A stretch of DNA of 64,000 bases from Diabrotica undecimpunctata. Taxonomy: Eukaryota > Arthropoda > Insecta > Coleoptera > Chrysomelidae. The notes under the pieces are model-generated. The model was not told the origin of the DNA. It saw only the letters and a program-made list of their open reading frames with translations, and made no database searches. The number at the start of each line of letters is the position of its first letter. Positions within the stretch are counted from its first letter, which is position 1. Below are positions 10,971 to 23,384 of the stretch, one piece after another. The stretch spans positions 82,892,389-82,956,388 of the forward strand of contig NC_092809.1 of NCBI RefSeq assembly GCF_040954645.1, in the 5' to 3' direction. Position numbers and translations under genes: made by a program.

Positions 10971-13440
10971 TATATATATATATATATATCTACGGCATAA
11001 AGTGGACTCCGCCCATGTTAAAATTCAGGTTCAATTGAGCTCCGTGGTCAAGTGGATACCGATATACGGAGCTCACTTGACCATTCCATAATATTGGTTC
11101 TGTCGATTCGTCAACATGTAGAGTTTAATAATTTATAAAAATTTTTTGGAGCCCGTAAATACCCCTGTATCATAAATGTATATCGTTTAGTTCACGTGTA
11201 TATATTATAGGGGTCGTACAGATCTTCTTCAATGTATATTTGAACCATACGTTTATCGGTTTAAGTAAGCTCTGAGAGTTTGGCAACTGTGTGATTATAC
11301 CGTATATTTTCAACATATACCCTGAACGGTTCATATGGGCTCCTTATTTTTATCTACTGTTCGTAGACAGTGTAATCTAATACGCATTACACCGAGTAAC
11401 AGAGGATATCTTATTACCTGATATAACTACGTACTGAAAGGTAACTGGTTCTTTAAAAACAGGTATATAGATACAAAAGGATTTGGGCTTATTACGCTTA
11501 TTATTTAATGTAATATTCGGTTGCATAGGAAATTTTATTTTGTCTGCATTTTTAAAAATGTTGTTCTTTTATTTAATATAATTTTATTAGTTCAATGCCA
11601 AACTCCATGTTTTTTTTAATTACAAAAATTTCGTAATATATTTTGTTTACGTGAGTATGTCTTTGTACGTTTTATGTAAGCATCCGATTAATAAAAACTA
11701 ATTTTATTTCATCCAATCTTCTGCGATATCTTGTATAAAGCTTTTTTATTATTTTAGTTCTGGTCTTATTTATGTACAACATATGATATCTCGATAAAAG
11801 TTTATCTCAAAATAAATATGTCTAACATAATAATATAATAATTTTTCTAACAAGGTATATTCGGCAGCAGATGCATATAGTGCAAGCGTCTATGTTTTAA
11901 GGGCGGAAGGATGTGCACCTCATTTTTAGCTGACAAGCTTGCGAACAATATTATTTCTGGTCCTCAATTTACCTTTTAGTTTTAAACAATAATCTGTGAC
12001 TGACCCCGTGCGATACAAACTATTTTCAAGGAATTTATAGGGAGTCTACGTTCAACAATTTCATGACATTATTGGATGTTCAGTTTTGTGAAGGCGTCTA
12101 TGTTAGGGAAATTGAAGGAACACACACGAGCTTTTTAGGGGTTTTGGCTAAAAATTGATTCATAGTTTATTTTTATTGTGCAATAATAGGTGTATCGTCT
12201 ATATAATAGAAGTCTTAGTATCTACCGGTATGGATCATTCGTTTGTGTAAATGTTATACAGTGTAGGTGCCTTTATGCTACCCCAAGCGAGACCGTTCTT
12301 CATCTGCTATTTTTACCATTGAGTGATATAAAAAATATTCTCTTGTGTAGGCATACGCAGAAATTATAAGTGAGTTTGTTATTTAAGGGGATACCATATA
12401 GTTTTTCAAAAAATATTCTGTAAGTTAAGGTGTCGTAAGCGGCATTTAGATTGAAAAATACCACCACTGATACCCGATATTTTTCGTACCCATCTTTGAT
12501 TTAGTATTTGTGATGTACATCACTTTGAATAGCTGACAAAATAAAGATATTGGCCGATAGTTTTTGTGGTCGTTGGAGTTTTTGCCAGGTTTAAGCAAGG
12601 TAACAACTTTGGCATGTCTCTAGACTTTGGGTATCTCCTAATTTGAATACAGTTGTTCATCATCTGGATAAGCCATTGTAGTGTTTTTGGTCCAGATGTC
12701 GTAATAAGCTTTGTGCTCAGGTCCTCAATGTCGGTATTTGTATTATTTTTCATTAAATATATAGATGGTGGATCCAAGCTCAAAATCGTTAAAAGGTTCT
12801 CTCAGCTGACTGGTTTTGTCCTTTCTTACTTTGAGTTATTCTTTGCTTTTTTTCCGATAGAAATAATATGTCTATATCTATAATGTGGTTTTCAGCGATC
12901 AGCTATATACCAAATACCCTAGGTTAGGCCCTATATGTGTTTCTTGTACTAGAAATTAGTCAGATTCGTGTTTAGCTCATATGTCTGATAAGTTTAAGTA
13001 AAGTAAACTTTCTTGATTTTTAGATTTACCCCCTTAACAGTTATAGATATATGTTATTAGAATAGTTGGTTCTAAAAAGGACCAATTTGACAAAATCATA
13101 TTAAGGGGGTGACTGAAGAATTAGCCGATTAATTAATTAATCATTACCCGGGGTATGCCCGATTGCGGTGGTCTTATTAGTACTTCAATCTACCTAAAGG
13201 CTCGTTTTTTAAACCCCATAAGTAATGCGTAATCTTTTACTTTTTATTAAAAATTTAAATTTTACATGCCGTGTATTACTTTTTGAAGATATGTCGAATC
13301 AGATTTGTATAGTAATAATTTTAGGTTCTAAAGAGCCTCTTTGTGGAAAATAAATAAGTTTGTGATATCTGTCACAACTCATATATAGATAATAAAAAAA
13401 TAAACAGTTAAAATAATTGTAAACAATCTTAACTACATAC
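10971..13440 (-). mobile_element. jockey-like LINE, copy A, with (TA)n 3' tail
   Basis: The minus strand carries decayed reverse transcriptase: RT fingers at 12545-12600 (LKPDKNPNDHKSYRPI), preceded by GPKTLQWLIQMMNNC, then APTLYNIYTN at about 12240-12275 and a DDT catalytic core at about 12190. These are landmarks of jockey-type LINEs. The 3' (low-coordinate) end is sharply defined: CTACGGCATAAAGTGGACTC begins directly after a TA tract (10971-10989). The same junction occurs at 25179 in copy B, so the element's 3' tail is probably (TA)n. Stops and frameshifts abound. Related copies are B (25179-28200), C (37205-37710) and D (53145-53590 plus 57598-57850). Confidence 0.65.
12180..12783 (-). 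pseudogene. jockey-like ORF2 reverse transcriptase remnant (copy A)
   Basis: This is the RT-coding part of copy A. An 88-codon open stretch (12783 to 12520) holds GPKTLQWLIQMMNNCIQIRR and then LLPCL, corresponding to the segment before the K-P-G-K-D-P/SYRPI block in jockey RTs. That block continues in a second frame. Further down are GLAWGSIKAPTLYNIYTN (normally a G-V-P-Q-G-S motif, here altered) and, after another frameshift, an Asp-Asp pair. The protein cannot be made. RT would prime cDNA synthesis at a nicked target site. Confidence 0.6.
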
Positions 13441-13800
13441 ATCGGCGCCACTGTTCAGGTGATGGGTTTATCACAAATATCAAAGGTTACATTTTAATTC
13501 AATGTTCTACTTACGTATCTTCAATATTAAAAAAGTAGAAAAAGACATGTTTATGCTTTTATTTTTTTAAATCTATTCTATTTATTTTCTAGAGTTCCGT
13601 CTTTTTTGAACGATCTGTGTTCTTTTTTCAATTGGGCACTTGTCCAAAGCTATGACAAATACTCTGTCCTCTGCTATTCTACATTAATATGACATTCATT
13701 ATTTTCTCTAAACACTCTGTCCTCTGATATTCTACATTAATATGACTGATTTATTTTATCTTTCTTGCAACTATTTTAATGTTTATCCTGTGTATCTTCT

Positions 13801-14779
13801 TCTTCTTCTACTTTTTCTTTTTATATAGACATAACTCTGTCTGTTTTTCAATGTGCCTCCAGTAAGTTGCCTTTCCATTGTTTTCGTGGTCGTCCTACTG
13901 ATCGTCTTCTTATTGGTTAACCGTCTCTTGCCGTCTTTATTGTTTTATTTGTTGTCATTCGGCTTATACGATCGTTTCATTCTACTCTTCCATTTCTTGA
14001 TGTTCTTCACCTTGCGTCTACGTCGTATATCTGTAATTCTAGCTCTGTCCCATAGTGTCTTACCATCAATTTTTCTAAGTGTTTTCATCTCTGCTGTTTC
14101 ACATCCTTTTTTCCTCTCTCTATCAGGTCTTGTTTCTGCCGCGTATGTCATTATTGGTCTGATGACTGTTTTGTAAATTCTGCCTTTCGTTTCTTTTCCG
14201 ATATTTTTATTTCTTCATAATGTTTCATTTAGGCAGCCTGTGGCTCTGTTTGCTCTATTCACTGGGTCTTCCACTTTAGTTTCGAGCTTTCCGTAGCTAG
14301 ATAATGTGATGCCTAGATATTTAAGCTCTAACACTTGTTCTATTATATGACCTTCCAGCTCCAATTAACATCTTAGTAAATTTGCTCTTGTAACCATGCA
14401 TTTTGTCTCTTTTGGGGAAATTAACATGTTAAATTTTCTGGCGGTTATATGAAATTGGTGCAGCATACGTTGTAAATCATTTTCACTGTGAAAGAGTAGT
14501 ATTGCGTCGTCTGCACAGCAGATTATTTTAATTTGTTTTTCTTCCATTTGGTATCCCTTTTTAATTCTTATTTTTTATTATTTCATCCATAATCAGGTTG
14601 AATAATAGAGGACTCAGGTAATATCCCTGTCTTATCCCATTGTCACCTTTAATAGGGTCGGTTAGTTCTTCTTCTACTTTTACTTTTATTGTGTTGTTTT
14701 GGTATATATTTTCGATCGTTTTGATTTTTCCTAGAGGTATCTCTCTTGCGTACAATAAGGGGATAACGTTTTTTTAATT
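13801..14779 (-). mobile_element. RTE-like LINE insertion with target-site duplication
   Basis: The 12-base sequence TGTGTATCTTCT occurs just before (13789-13800) and just after (14780-14791) the block, consistent with a target-site duplication. The minus strand encodes RT pieces: GIRQGYYLSPLLFNLIMDEI (14755-14561), an ADDA catalytic core in ICCADDAILLFH (14547-14365), then the C-terminal stretch MTYAAETRPDRERKKG…AEMKTLRKIDGKTLWDRA (14151-13945). The 3' end is a (GAA)n-type tail adjoining the left duplication, though tail and duplication overlap in sequence, so the exact edge is ambiguous by a few bases. It is 5'-truncated and frameshifted. Confidence 0.75.
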
Positions 14780-15043
14780 TGTGTATCTTCTGTTTATCAT
14801 TATTTCTTTTGTGTACTAAAAATTAAATTTTGGTTATTATTTCTTAAGATTCTCTTAACGTGTTTATTAATTGTCTTGTTTCATGTGTATCAAGATATGT
14901 GTGTCATGATAGATTGTAATGCATATTTCATTTAATGTAATTAAAGTGCTCTTTGTGTTTGCCAATTACTTTCTCACTTCCTCAGCGATAGGTCTTTTTT
15001 TCCTTATCAATAACCTTATCCTCGCTCAATACAGCTATTTTAA

Positions 15044-17340
15044 CCCTCTATAGCCCCGTGTGTACTCAAGGCAACAAAGGAGTTTTTGATGCAGAAAACT
15101 TTTTTAAAACAATTTACGACTCTAGTATGCCCTCTGTTAATTTCAGGCAACATTTGGTTATACATTTTAATACACTCGATGAACCTATGACAAAACCTAT
15201 ATGGAAATGTTTAACAGTATGTCAAATGGACATGACTGCCTTATTAGTTTGTATTTTCGATCGTGATTTATTGTTATAAATTGTGTACAATATATTTTAA
15301 AATACATACAGAGGCATTATATCAGCATTTAGATATTGATTACCGTTGACATTTGTTTATTTTATTGTGTTGTTTCAGTACTGTGATAAAAAACAGGTAT
15401 GTTGCTTAGATAATAAGAAAGTGATAATGAATTTTCGAGGTACTCAGATATCAATCGATCCAGGATCAAATAAAATGGAAAATGAAGATGATTTGTACGA
15501 AGCAAATTAAGACCAGGATACCAATTTAGATTTGGACCAAGATGAAGATGAGGGCGATACCGATAAAACAGAAAAACACACTGAACAAAATGTGCTCAAA
15601 AGGTCAAAAATGATCGTAAAAAACATTCAGTGGAAGAGTGGTTTCCGAACAGTATTTCCAATTCCAGAATGGAAAGGTAATTCACCAACATGCAAAATAT
15701 TAGAACCGGAATCCCCTCTACATTATTTTAAAAAGATGATATCTACCAATATGCTGGAAAACATAGTAGAACAAAGTAATTTGTATGCACTGCAAAAGAA
15801 TATAAATAAACCATTGAATATGACACTAGCAGAATTAAACCAATTTATTGGATATGTTCTACTGATGTCAATATATGGCTTGCCAAGGACAAGATCATTT
15901 TGGCAGAAGGAAACACGTGTTGCTTAAATAGTCGATACTATATCTAGGAATCGCTGGGAAGAAATAAAAACTAAAATGCATTTCAATAATAACGAAAATA
16001 TGGTCAACAATAATGATAAGTTATACAAAATTAGACCATTCATCAACGGTCTATTTTAAAATTTTCAAAGTATTCCAATGAGTGAAAAATTGTGTATTGA
16101 TGAACAAATGATACCATTCAAAGAGGCACATTCTTTAAAACAATATATGAAGAACAAACCCAAAAAATGGGGATACAAGGCATTTGTTTTGTGTGATAGC
16201 AACGGTATTGTTTATAACTGGGAATTATATACAGGAACTGTTAAACATCCTCTTCATTTGCCTAATGTAGACACCAGCGGTAATGTAGTAATAAGATTGT
16301 GTGAGATAGTCAAACCAAACAAATACTATAAAGTATATTTTGACAACTGGTTCAATAGCATTCAGTTGCAGATTGAAATGGAAAAACGTGAACTGCAATG
16401 TTTGGGAACTGTTCTTCCAAACAGATTGCCTTATTGCCATTTTTCTGATGACAAGAATATAAAGAAACAGAGCAGAGGTACTGTAGAAGAAAAGCACGCT
16501 ACAGTAGATGGCATAAGACAAACAGCGTTAAAGTGGTACGATAATAAACCGGTTCATTTGCTTAGTACATTTGTTGGTTCTGAGCCTACTTCGTTAGTCA
16601 AGATGTGGAATAAGAAACAAAAATCAAGAATTATTGTATGCTGTCCAAATTCAGTGTAATTTTATAATAAATTTATTGGAGGTGTCGATCTTATGGATTC
16701 ACTAATTGCTTTTTACCGAACAGACATAAGATCTAAAAAGTGTTATCTAAAAATATTTTTTCACCTTCTGGATTTAGCTGTTGTTAACAGCTGGTTGTTG
16801 CATCCTCGTGATTGTGATTACCCTTGCTGTCGTGATTGTAATTACTTTGAAATTAAAAAGAAGTTGCCTTTGTTACAGTTTAAGTACCACTTATGTAGCG
16901 TACTGTTAGCAAGCAATGACCAGATCAAAAACAAAGGACGTCCCAGGCTCAGTGAAATTGAGAACGAAATTGTAAAAAAACAGAGGAGAGGATCTACTGC
17001 TATTGTCCTACCAAAGGAAGTTAGGCTTGACCAAACCCTTCACTGGCCAGTAATTTCTGAAAAAAAGGGAAGATGCGAAAAACCAGGATGCTGAATACTT
17101 CTAAAGTAATGTGCGATAAATGTAAAGTTGCTTTATGTTTTACAACTACAAATATTTGTTTTTTTGAATTGCATAATAAATAAGTATAAAACTTAATTCG
17201 TTAGTTTTTGGTAAACACTCCCAAAACTCTCCCCAAACGAAATTTAAAAAATAGTTGTTGTAAATGGATATTTGAGCACATATACAAATTAAAACATTTT
17301 ATAAACAAAAAAGTTTACAAAAATGTCGGGCAATAGAGGG
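15044..17340 (+). mobile_element. piggyBac-like DNA transposon, complete but inactive
   Basis: The left end CCCTCTATAGCCCC starts at 15044 and is preceded by TTAA (15040-15043). The right end GGGCAATAGAGGG stops at 17340 and is followed by CTAA (17341-17344), one substitution from TTAA. The reverse complement of the right end reads CCCTCTATTGCCC, so the termini are inverted repeats starting CCCT, as is typical of piggyBac. The 2.3-kb length and the internal transposase are normal for the superfamily. The four-base target is diagnostic; the CTAA probably reflects one mutation since insertion. Confidence 0.9.
15427..17183 (+). pseudogene. piggyBac-like transposase (DDE_Tnp_1_7), pseudogene
   Basis: One reading frame runs from the ATG at 15427 to about 17090, interrupted only by TAA codons at 15508, 15925, 16057 and 16657. 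After a frameshift near 17085-17096 the frame continues to a TAA at 17181. The three catalytic aspartates are present: CIDEQM (Asp codon 16099), VYFDNWF (16342) and GGVDLMD (16687). The stretch RSKKCYLKIFFHLLDLAVVN is strongly conserved in the family. The C-terminus carries the cysteine-rich domain (CEKPGC … CDKCKVALC). A functional protein would excise and insert the element at TTAA. With four nonsense codons and one frameshift but preserved catalytic residues, it is a moderately old dead copy. An upstream ATG at 15475 is an alternative start in the same frame. Confidence 0.9.
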
Positions 17341-17344
17341 CTAA

Positions 17345-18250
17345 GATATTTATATTTCACTATATGCTCTATCATTTGGTTTTCATTTCAAATTTGCACC
17401 TATGACGAAATTTATAATATCTAATATCTGGTGCTTTCATATGAAACTGGAATAAAACACTTGTTAGATAATATTTATTTGTTTTGAGTACACTTTTTTT
17501 AGAACCTAGTATATAAAAAAATAAATATTTGTCTGTCAACAAATTTCTATATAAAAGTACGAGGCACTATTCTCATGCTGTGAGCTTTGCTGCTCTGTTA
17601 CTTTTATAACGCTTAAGCTATTTTTAATTTATTTTCAATATTTTTGAGGTGTGTTTCCTTAAATGAAATTAAATGAAATTTACATTAATTTGATAGTTTC
17701 CATTTTATTAGTGCTGGTGGTATATGACTAGCATCTGTTGGTACTATATATCAATTTCAACATGTGGAAGTGAGAGCACTCTCTTGTTAGTAATTTCAGT
17801 GTAAATTTTGACCAAACCAGAAATAACCCATAATATTCTCCCCGTGTGATCTTAGTATTTCCGTTGAATAAATAGTATAGGGTATCCAATATTTCAATCA
17901 ACGGTATGTCAGAGTGGTTTTTATTAATTTTTATATATATTTGCAAAATGAAAAAGAAAGTTCAGTACAGGCAGTTAAACAGCTGATCTGTCAATTTAGA
18001 AGTAAGAGCAAGTACCAACTTGCTGAAAAGTATACCCATACACAAAAGTGATGATAAAATGTACTGCACAAACTGTAGCGGTAAAAGCTATATATAAGCT
18101 ATATATTAATAATTAGGATATACAGTATTTTTTCTAATACACCTGGAACGATTGAGTGAATAGGTGAACTATCAAATAGGAGACCATTAGTGTGGAATTA
18201 GAACAACTTAATAAATCGTTGATCAATTATTCACTATTAGGCAGTTAAAA
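17345..18250. other. no gene recognised
   Basis: AT-rich sequence. About 60 bp near 17535-17600 (…TATATAAAAGTACGAGGCACTATTC…) is shared with 28180-28240, at the outer edge of LINE copy B, so part of this stretch is an old dispersed repeat. Confidence 0.45.
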
Positions 18251-18259
18251 CATTAAACA

Positions 18260-18470
18260 TTAAACTAGTTATTTATAGATTTTAAACAAACACATGATAT
18301 AATCATAAGAATGAAACCATAGAATACTAATGCCGAACAAGGCTTACCTAAGAAATTAATTTTAACAAGGAGTAATCTACAAGTAAAATAAATACGCTTT
18401 TACAGAAAACTGGACAAAGTGCTTTAAAAAGGTGAATGAATTAGCGTAGGTAACAGCTGTTTTGAAACCT
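18260..18470 (+). mobile_element. RTE-like RT palm fragment, copy 1
   Basis: Translation gives VIYRF/DFKQTHDIII, matching the palm motif IDFKQAYD of RTE-like reverse transcriptases, followed by a decayed GLPKK segment. The same stretch recurs at 19060-19330, about 800 bp downstream, indicating a local duplication or two insertions. Confidence 0.5.
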
Positions 18471-19059
18471 AAATATTATGAGAACAATTGGGGATATTAT
18501 ATTACATAAACTAAACCGCTTGTCTACAAAAATTATCAGGAAAATTTGATACGACAGGACAGACTAATGACTTTACAACTAATTGCCACATAAATATCAC
18601 TTTACACAAATAGGATGATTTTGTATAATATAAGACAATTCATATATTATAAATTATACCTATATAGATACAAATAGTAAAATAAAATTACAACTATTAT
18701 ACACTATAGTAAATACTTATTTAGATAAACGTAAAATATTCCACAGAACGTTAAAAATAAATGTTATAAATAAAGGTGCTTTTCAATTCGCGGTAAAAGA
18801 TTTGATAGAGTTCAGCACACAAGATAAATTCGTAACAAAATTCATATACCAGTAAACGGTACTCGATACAGCAGCAAAGTAATTTTGGCAATAAATATGT
18901 AGGTTGTACTATATCCCATTGGAATCATAGCACCCGCTATGGAAAATGGTGTCTTCTTTGACATACAGCAACCACAAATGTGAAATCAGGAAAGATTAAT
19001 GTGAAGTTAGGAACATTATATACTTAATGAAAAATGTTATGGGAAATGAAATGGGAATA

Positions 19060-19330
19060 AAAAAACATTAAGCTAGTTATTTATAGATTTTAAACAAACA
19101 TATGATATAATTATAAGATTGTAACTAAAATGCTATGGAAGAACTAGGCATACCTAAGGAAATAACTGTCAACTTACTTTCAAATGTACAGTTACCTCAA
19201 ACAGGAAGATGCCGTATCTCCAATCGTGTTTACGATCGTTTTGGAAAGCATCGCCCTGAAAGCTAATACAGAAAATCTCACAGTTTAATAATCAAGGTCT
19301 TCAGATTATACGGACTTTCGAGGATGAGTT
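19060..19330 (+). mobile_element. RTE-like RT palm fragment, copy 2
   Basis: DFKQTYDIII, ELGIPKEIT and EDAVSPIVFTIVLESIALKA can be read in shifting frames. They correspond to the first catalytic Asp block, the EMGIP block and the G-D-x-L-S-P-x-L-F block of RTE-like RTs. There are several frame changes and no endonuclease. Confidence 0.55.
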
Positions 19331-19599
19331 TAATATAGTAGCGAGTATAATTATTAGTAACAAAAAAACATTAATACATTCAATAGAAAAAGCGCAGAAA
19401 AGGGTCCTCCAAATCAACGATAATAAAAAAAATATATGGCTATCATAAGAAGAGTACTACGAAACAGAATAGGACATAATATTTTAATAGACCAGTACAA
19501 CTTTAAAATGGTTCATCAGCCTAAATAGTTGGGATTTAAGAGCACTTTTAACAAAAACACTACAAAAGAAAATAACAGAATACAAGCTGGCAATGCTAA

Positions 19600-21990
19600 G
19601 TTTTAAGCAAAAAAATTAAATCCAATCTTTATTTTCCTGTTTGACCTTAGCATTAGTTCCCGGTCGTAAAACATTTCTGGGGCTTTTCTTGTGAGTTTTA
19701 CTTACATTGTTTTTTTATATCCTGATTTTAGTAGTTTGTATTACACTTCTGGATTTAAATTTTCAAACCTTTCAAAATTATATGGGTCTATTGTTACGTT
19801 ATATGCCCTATTCTACATCGTCTCTTTTGTCTTTTAATGAACATTTATCTGGTTTTCTCGTTACTGACTATTATACCGTTTTTTTTGCTGGTATGTAATA
19901 GCATTACTCAATAGTATTCTAATATTTAATCGATGGATTAAATCCGGATAGCGGATAGATAATCTTTACTTTTTTGGAGAAATTATATTCTAACACACAA
20001 AAAACCTATTAAATTGCCAAAACCTTCCTTGGCTATTATATATAATCGTCTGGCTGGTCGTTGGATAATAGAAAGCATGAATGTAGCAGTTTTAATGGCT
20101 TGCTAAAATCGGGAAGCAGAGATATCAGTACCAAGTTAATAACTCTTGGAATTGTTGCTTGACCGGCAAAATATTAAATACCAGAAGGTATAACGATAGC
20201 AGTCTCACTGCGACCTCGATGGAGAAGGCAAAGCGAAACAACTTCATTATTATTAAACAACATTATATTTTCTAGTAAAATCATCACGATTTTACAGTAA
20301 GACAAATTTTCTAATGTTGGTAATCAAAAGATCATGTACGTACCACTGGATTCCCTATTTCGGTATCCAGCAAACTCCTTGTAATAACGATACAGGAAAC
20401 AAAACACCAGAGATATAAATAAATAAACCAGAGATCTAATAAAATACAGATTCTCGATTCAAATAAATCAAAAATGAACGAACAGCTTACCAAAATAGAA
20501 ATAACGTCCTTTTAACACGTAATCCATTAACGGTCAATTAACAAAGCAGCTCCTAGAATGATGCTTATGATATAGATTTCATAGGAAACTCTCTCCCGTT
20601 CCTAAACGACATCTTCAACAAAGTCCAGAGAGCATGAAAAAAGTTTTACTTAAAATCAACGAGGTGAAAACCAAATACAAGCAAATACACAGAAGAAACC
20701 AATTCAATGAATTTAGATAAAACATTAAAGTCAACAACTACGTTTTTTAAAGTATGGAAGACTTTAAATATATTGGATCAATAATCACAGTTAATAATAA
20801 AGCCACTGAAGAAATAAAGAACAACTTCAGACCTATTTTAATATAGTGATGCGAATTATGAAGAATGACTAAAACAAATAAGGTTTTATTACTATACTGC
20901 TACAAATCCGTATAGATTAGGAACAGATACTGAATGAAGAAAGCTCTTATAAGTCCAGGAGAATTAATTTTATTGACTAAGTTAGATCGGACACAAAATC
21001 GGATATCTCAAAAAATTAATATTTCATTTGATTGCAGATTCATAGAAGACCGATCAACGTGGAGAAAAGTTGTAGTTAGCGAAGACTCACCCAGTGTTGT
21101 AGCGCTATGTAATGATGACGATAAAAAGAAAGGGCAAATAAAAAAGCAACAAAAATGAACCAATGGTGCAGAGCTGCTTAAAAATCTTGATTGGAAATAA
21201 TTAATAATGTATATGTATAGGTCATTTCCAGAGCCAATGTGCTAATTGTGCGTAAAATAAAACTTTTTAGACTAAATCTGCTACAGGATTGTGTGACCCA
21301 AATACATCCATAGCTAAAAACTATCGATGTTTGTATGAAAGATGAAAATTTCATTTTTAAATGCTAATTACAATAAAATGGTAAATTTATCGCTACGGGA
21401 CATACCGATGTCGCGGTGTCTACCCGCGAATTTTATTAATCTCTTTTAAAAGAATATTGGCACGTACACATAATCACATAATTGTAGACGGTATCTTGTA
21501 CATAAATACTAAGAAGGTTGTCGTTGTTATCTAAGACTAAGTTTGACAATTTACAGGAGAACCATGTTGGAGTACTATTACTCAGGACTCCCACATGAAG
21601 AACATTTAGCTGATAGTTGTGCTCCTAAAGCGCATAAGAGTGTTATAGCTCACAAAATGGGTTCAATTACATTGCAATTTTTAAAGTTTTTGTGATAAAA
21701 TGAAGTGATTGATTGTTGTTTTGAAAAAGCAAGTTGTTTTTTTATTTTTGTATTCCTATCATTATATAAATGTACCTGATATTGTAAAACCAACAACATT
21801 TTTCATAATCTAGTCTGAAATGGGCTTTCTCTTACTGATAACTATCAAAAGTTTTATTAACTTCTCGTTAATATAATTATGTAGGTATTTAGATTTTTAT
21901 CTTGTTCTTACTATAGTGCTAAAACACAAATGTAGTCATAGTCTACTGTATTTTTTTCGTAGGTTTCATAGTTTTTAACTGTGTGATAGC
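19600..21990 (+). mobile_element. RTE-like LINE family F, copy 1 (3' part and flanking unit)
   Basis: The block at 20440-21180 contains decayed RT: an A-x-D-D region near 20560 and then KINEVKTKYKQI, the usual post-YADD block. It ends with SQKINISFDCRFIEDRSTWRKV, the C-terminal domain. The flanks 19690-20330 and 21190-21990 are also shared with copies near 29270-31790 and 31795-35260, so the repeated unit is longer than the LINE piece. No intact frame remains. Confidence 0.6.
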
Positions 21991-22298
21991 CTATGTGTCT
22001 ATAATAACTTACGCATAGAAAATAATAGAATTTTGTACCTCATAATTTATGTTTATTATCCTTTGTTTTTTTTGGAACATCTAAAAGTATAGCAATACAT
22101 TTTAATTATTAAACAAAAGAGAAAATAAAAACACTTTTTGTGGTGTGCCACTTAACCTTACACAAAATCGTACACAAATAGTCAAATGGTAGTAAAAGTT
22201 TCCGATATAGGCAGACGGCAGAGGCATCGCCGCGCACGATGTCCATACTATGACATGTTTTTCATACGGTTTTCGGATCGATTTTTTCAAAACATCAA

Positions 22299-22312
22299 AT
22301 ATAATCTATTTT
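22299..22312. repeat. target-site duplication, left (14 bp)
   Basis: ATATAATCTATTTT here is repeated exactly at 23773-23786 and brackets the Penelope-like insertion. Confidence 0.85.
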
Positions 22313-22973
22313 AGTTTATTCGTCTTCCGGGTTTGGACCGTGTCATTTGTGAGTGACCCAAAAGTGGGTTCATCTCGACGTTTCGCTACAATTGTATGTA
22401 GCTTCTTCAGGAGAACAAAAAAGAAAAAGAAACAAAAGACAGGAAGATGGGTAGCTAGCAACGGTAACTCAGTTACTCAACGCAACCAGAGGCGAATACT
22501 AACTACCAAGATGGGCATTTGGTCACAGTAACTCAACTACTCAACGCAGCCAGAGGTGAAAACCAAATGCCAGGACAGGGATTCACGTCCAACAGCTCAG
22601 AACACTAACGCGTCGAGAGGCAGGGAGTGAATCCGACGATTACTCCGCTACCGCTCTATTTATAGTCGCGGTGACCTGTCGTGTCGGGACGTATCGGCAC
22701 ACTCCGTGGCGCGAACGTCAAGAAGCGCGCGCTGGCCAATCATGTGGCTGTATTGTGGTAGCGGGACCGGACGGCGGCTCTAGACTGGGATTCCAGATGG
22801 GAGACAAGTAGTATCCTTCCTCTCGATTGATATTATGTGGATTTTTTCGGATCTCTAGAGATTCGCGGATTTTCCTGGAATAAAAGAAGGGGCTCTTAGA
22901 AATAATATGGGTTTTTTCGAACAATATGGAATGACCGGTTTCTTGGCAGTGTTCTGCAACTGCAGAATGGGAG
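22313..22973 (-). repeat. left inverted arm of the Penelope-like element
   Basis: This is the reverse complement of 23076-23736 without gaps. A visible difference is the GTAGCTAGC/GTAGTTAGC substitution. It carries a truncated GIY-YIG C-terminus, a TATA box at 22656-22664 (minus) and the ribozyme-like motif at 22373-22410 (minus). A ~65-bp imperfect tandem duplication (CAACGGTAACTC… / CACAGTAACTC…) lies within it. Confidence 0.9.
22718..22973 (-). pseudogene. GIY-YIG endonuclease C-terminal fragment (left copy)
   Basis: From about 22973 to 22718 the minus strand encodes the last ~85 residues of the endonuclease: VAEHCQETGHSILFEKTH, then FFYSRKIRESLEIRKNPHN and a WNPSLEPPSGP tail. It starts after the YIG motif, so the catalytic core is truncated by the inversion junction at 22973/22974. 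The sequence matches the right copy almost perfectly. Confidence 0.8.
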
Positions 22974-22974
22974 T

Positions 22975-23331
22975 TCTATTCCTTGTTCATGTGGACAAGT
23001 GTATATTGGCGAAACTGGTCGTTCCGTCAAAACTCGGATTCAAGAGCATCAAAGATGCATTCGATCAGGTCTTTTCTCCCATTCTGCAGTTGCAGAACAC
23101 TGCCAAGAAACCGGTCATTCCATATTGTTCGAAAAAACCCATATTATTTCTAAGAGCCCCTTCTTTTATTCCAGGAAAATCCGCGAATCTCTAGAGATCC
23201 GAAAAAATCCACATAATATCAATCGAGAGGAAGGATACTACTTGTCTCCCATCTGGAATCCCAGTCTAGAGCCGCCGTCCGGTCCCGCTACCACAATACA
23301 GCCACATGATTGGCCAGCGCGCGCTTCTTGA
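22975..23331 (+). CDS. Penelope-like GIY-YIG endonuclease domain (5'-truncated)
   Basis: The plus frame reads IPCSCGQVYIGETGRSVKTR, then IQEHQR, VAEHCQETGHS, FFYSRKIRESLEIRKNP and INREEGYYLSPIWNPSL, ending at TGA 23329-23331. This is the GIY-YIG nuclease of Penelope-like retroelements, which nicks the target for reverse transcription. The Cys pair (CSC) precedes the YIG motif, then come Arg (R..EH), the His-rich segment and the Glu of the RESLEI helix. The reverse transcriptase upstream is missing because the copy is truncated at the inversion centre, so no complete protein is made. The reading frame of what remains is undamaged, unlike most elements here. Confidence 0.85.
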   Translation, partial: SIPCSCGQVYIGETGRSVKTRIQEHQRCIRSGLFSHSAVAEHCQETGHSILFEKTHIISKSPFFYSRKIRESLEIRKNPHNINREEGYYLSPIWNPSLEPPSGPATTIQPHDWPARAS

Positions 23332-23384
23332 CGTTCGCGCCACGGAGTGTGCCGATACGTCCCGACACGACAGGTCACCGCGAC

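Noticed and set aside
13853..14176. Hydrophobic 107-codon plus-strand frame resembling a membrane protein
   Set aside because: It is antisense to the RTE C-terminal region; poly-Ser/Leu/Phe comes from reading Lys/Arg-rich codons backwards. The same holds for 52525-53151 and 57160-57582 minus.
15058..15279. 73-codon frame at the 5' end of the piggyBac element
   Set aside because: It begins only 14 bp inside the TIR, carries no transposase motif and is followed by the better-supported start at 15427; probably the untranslated leader.
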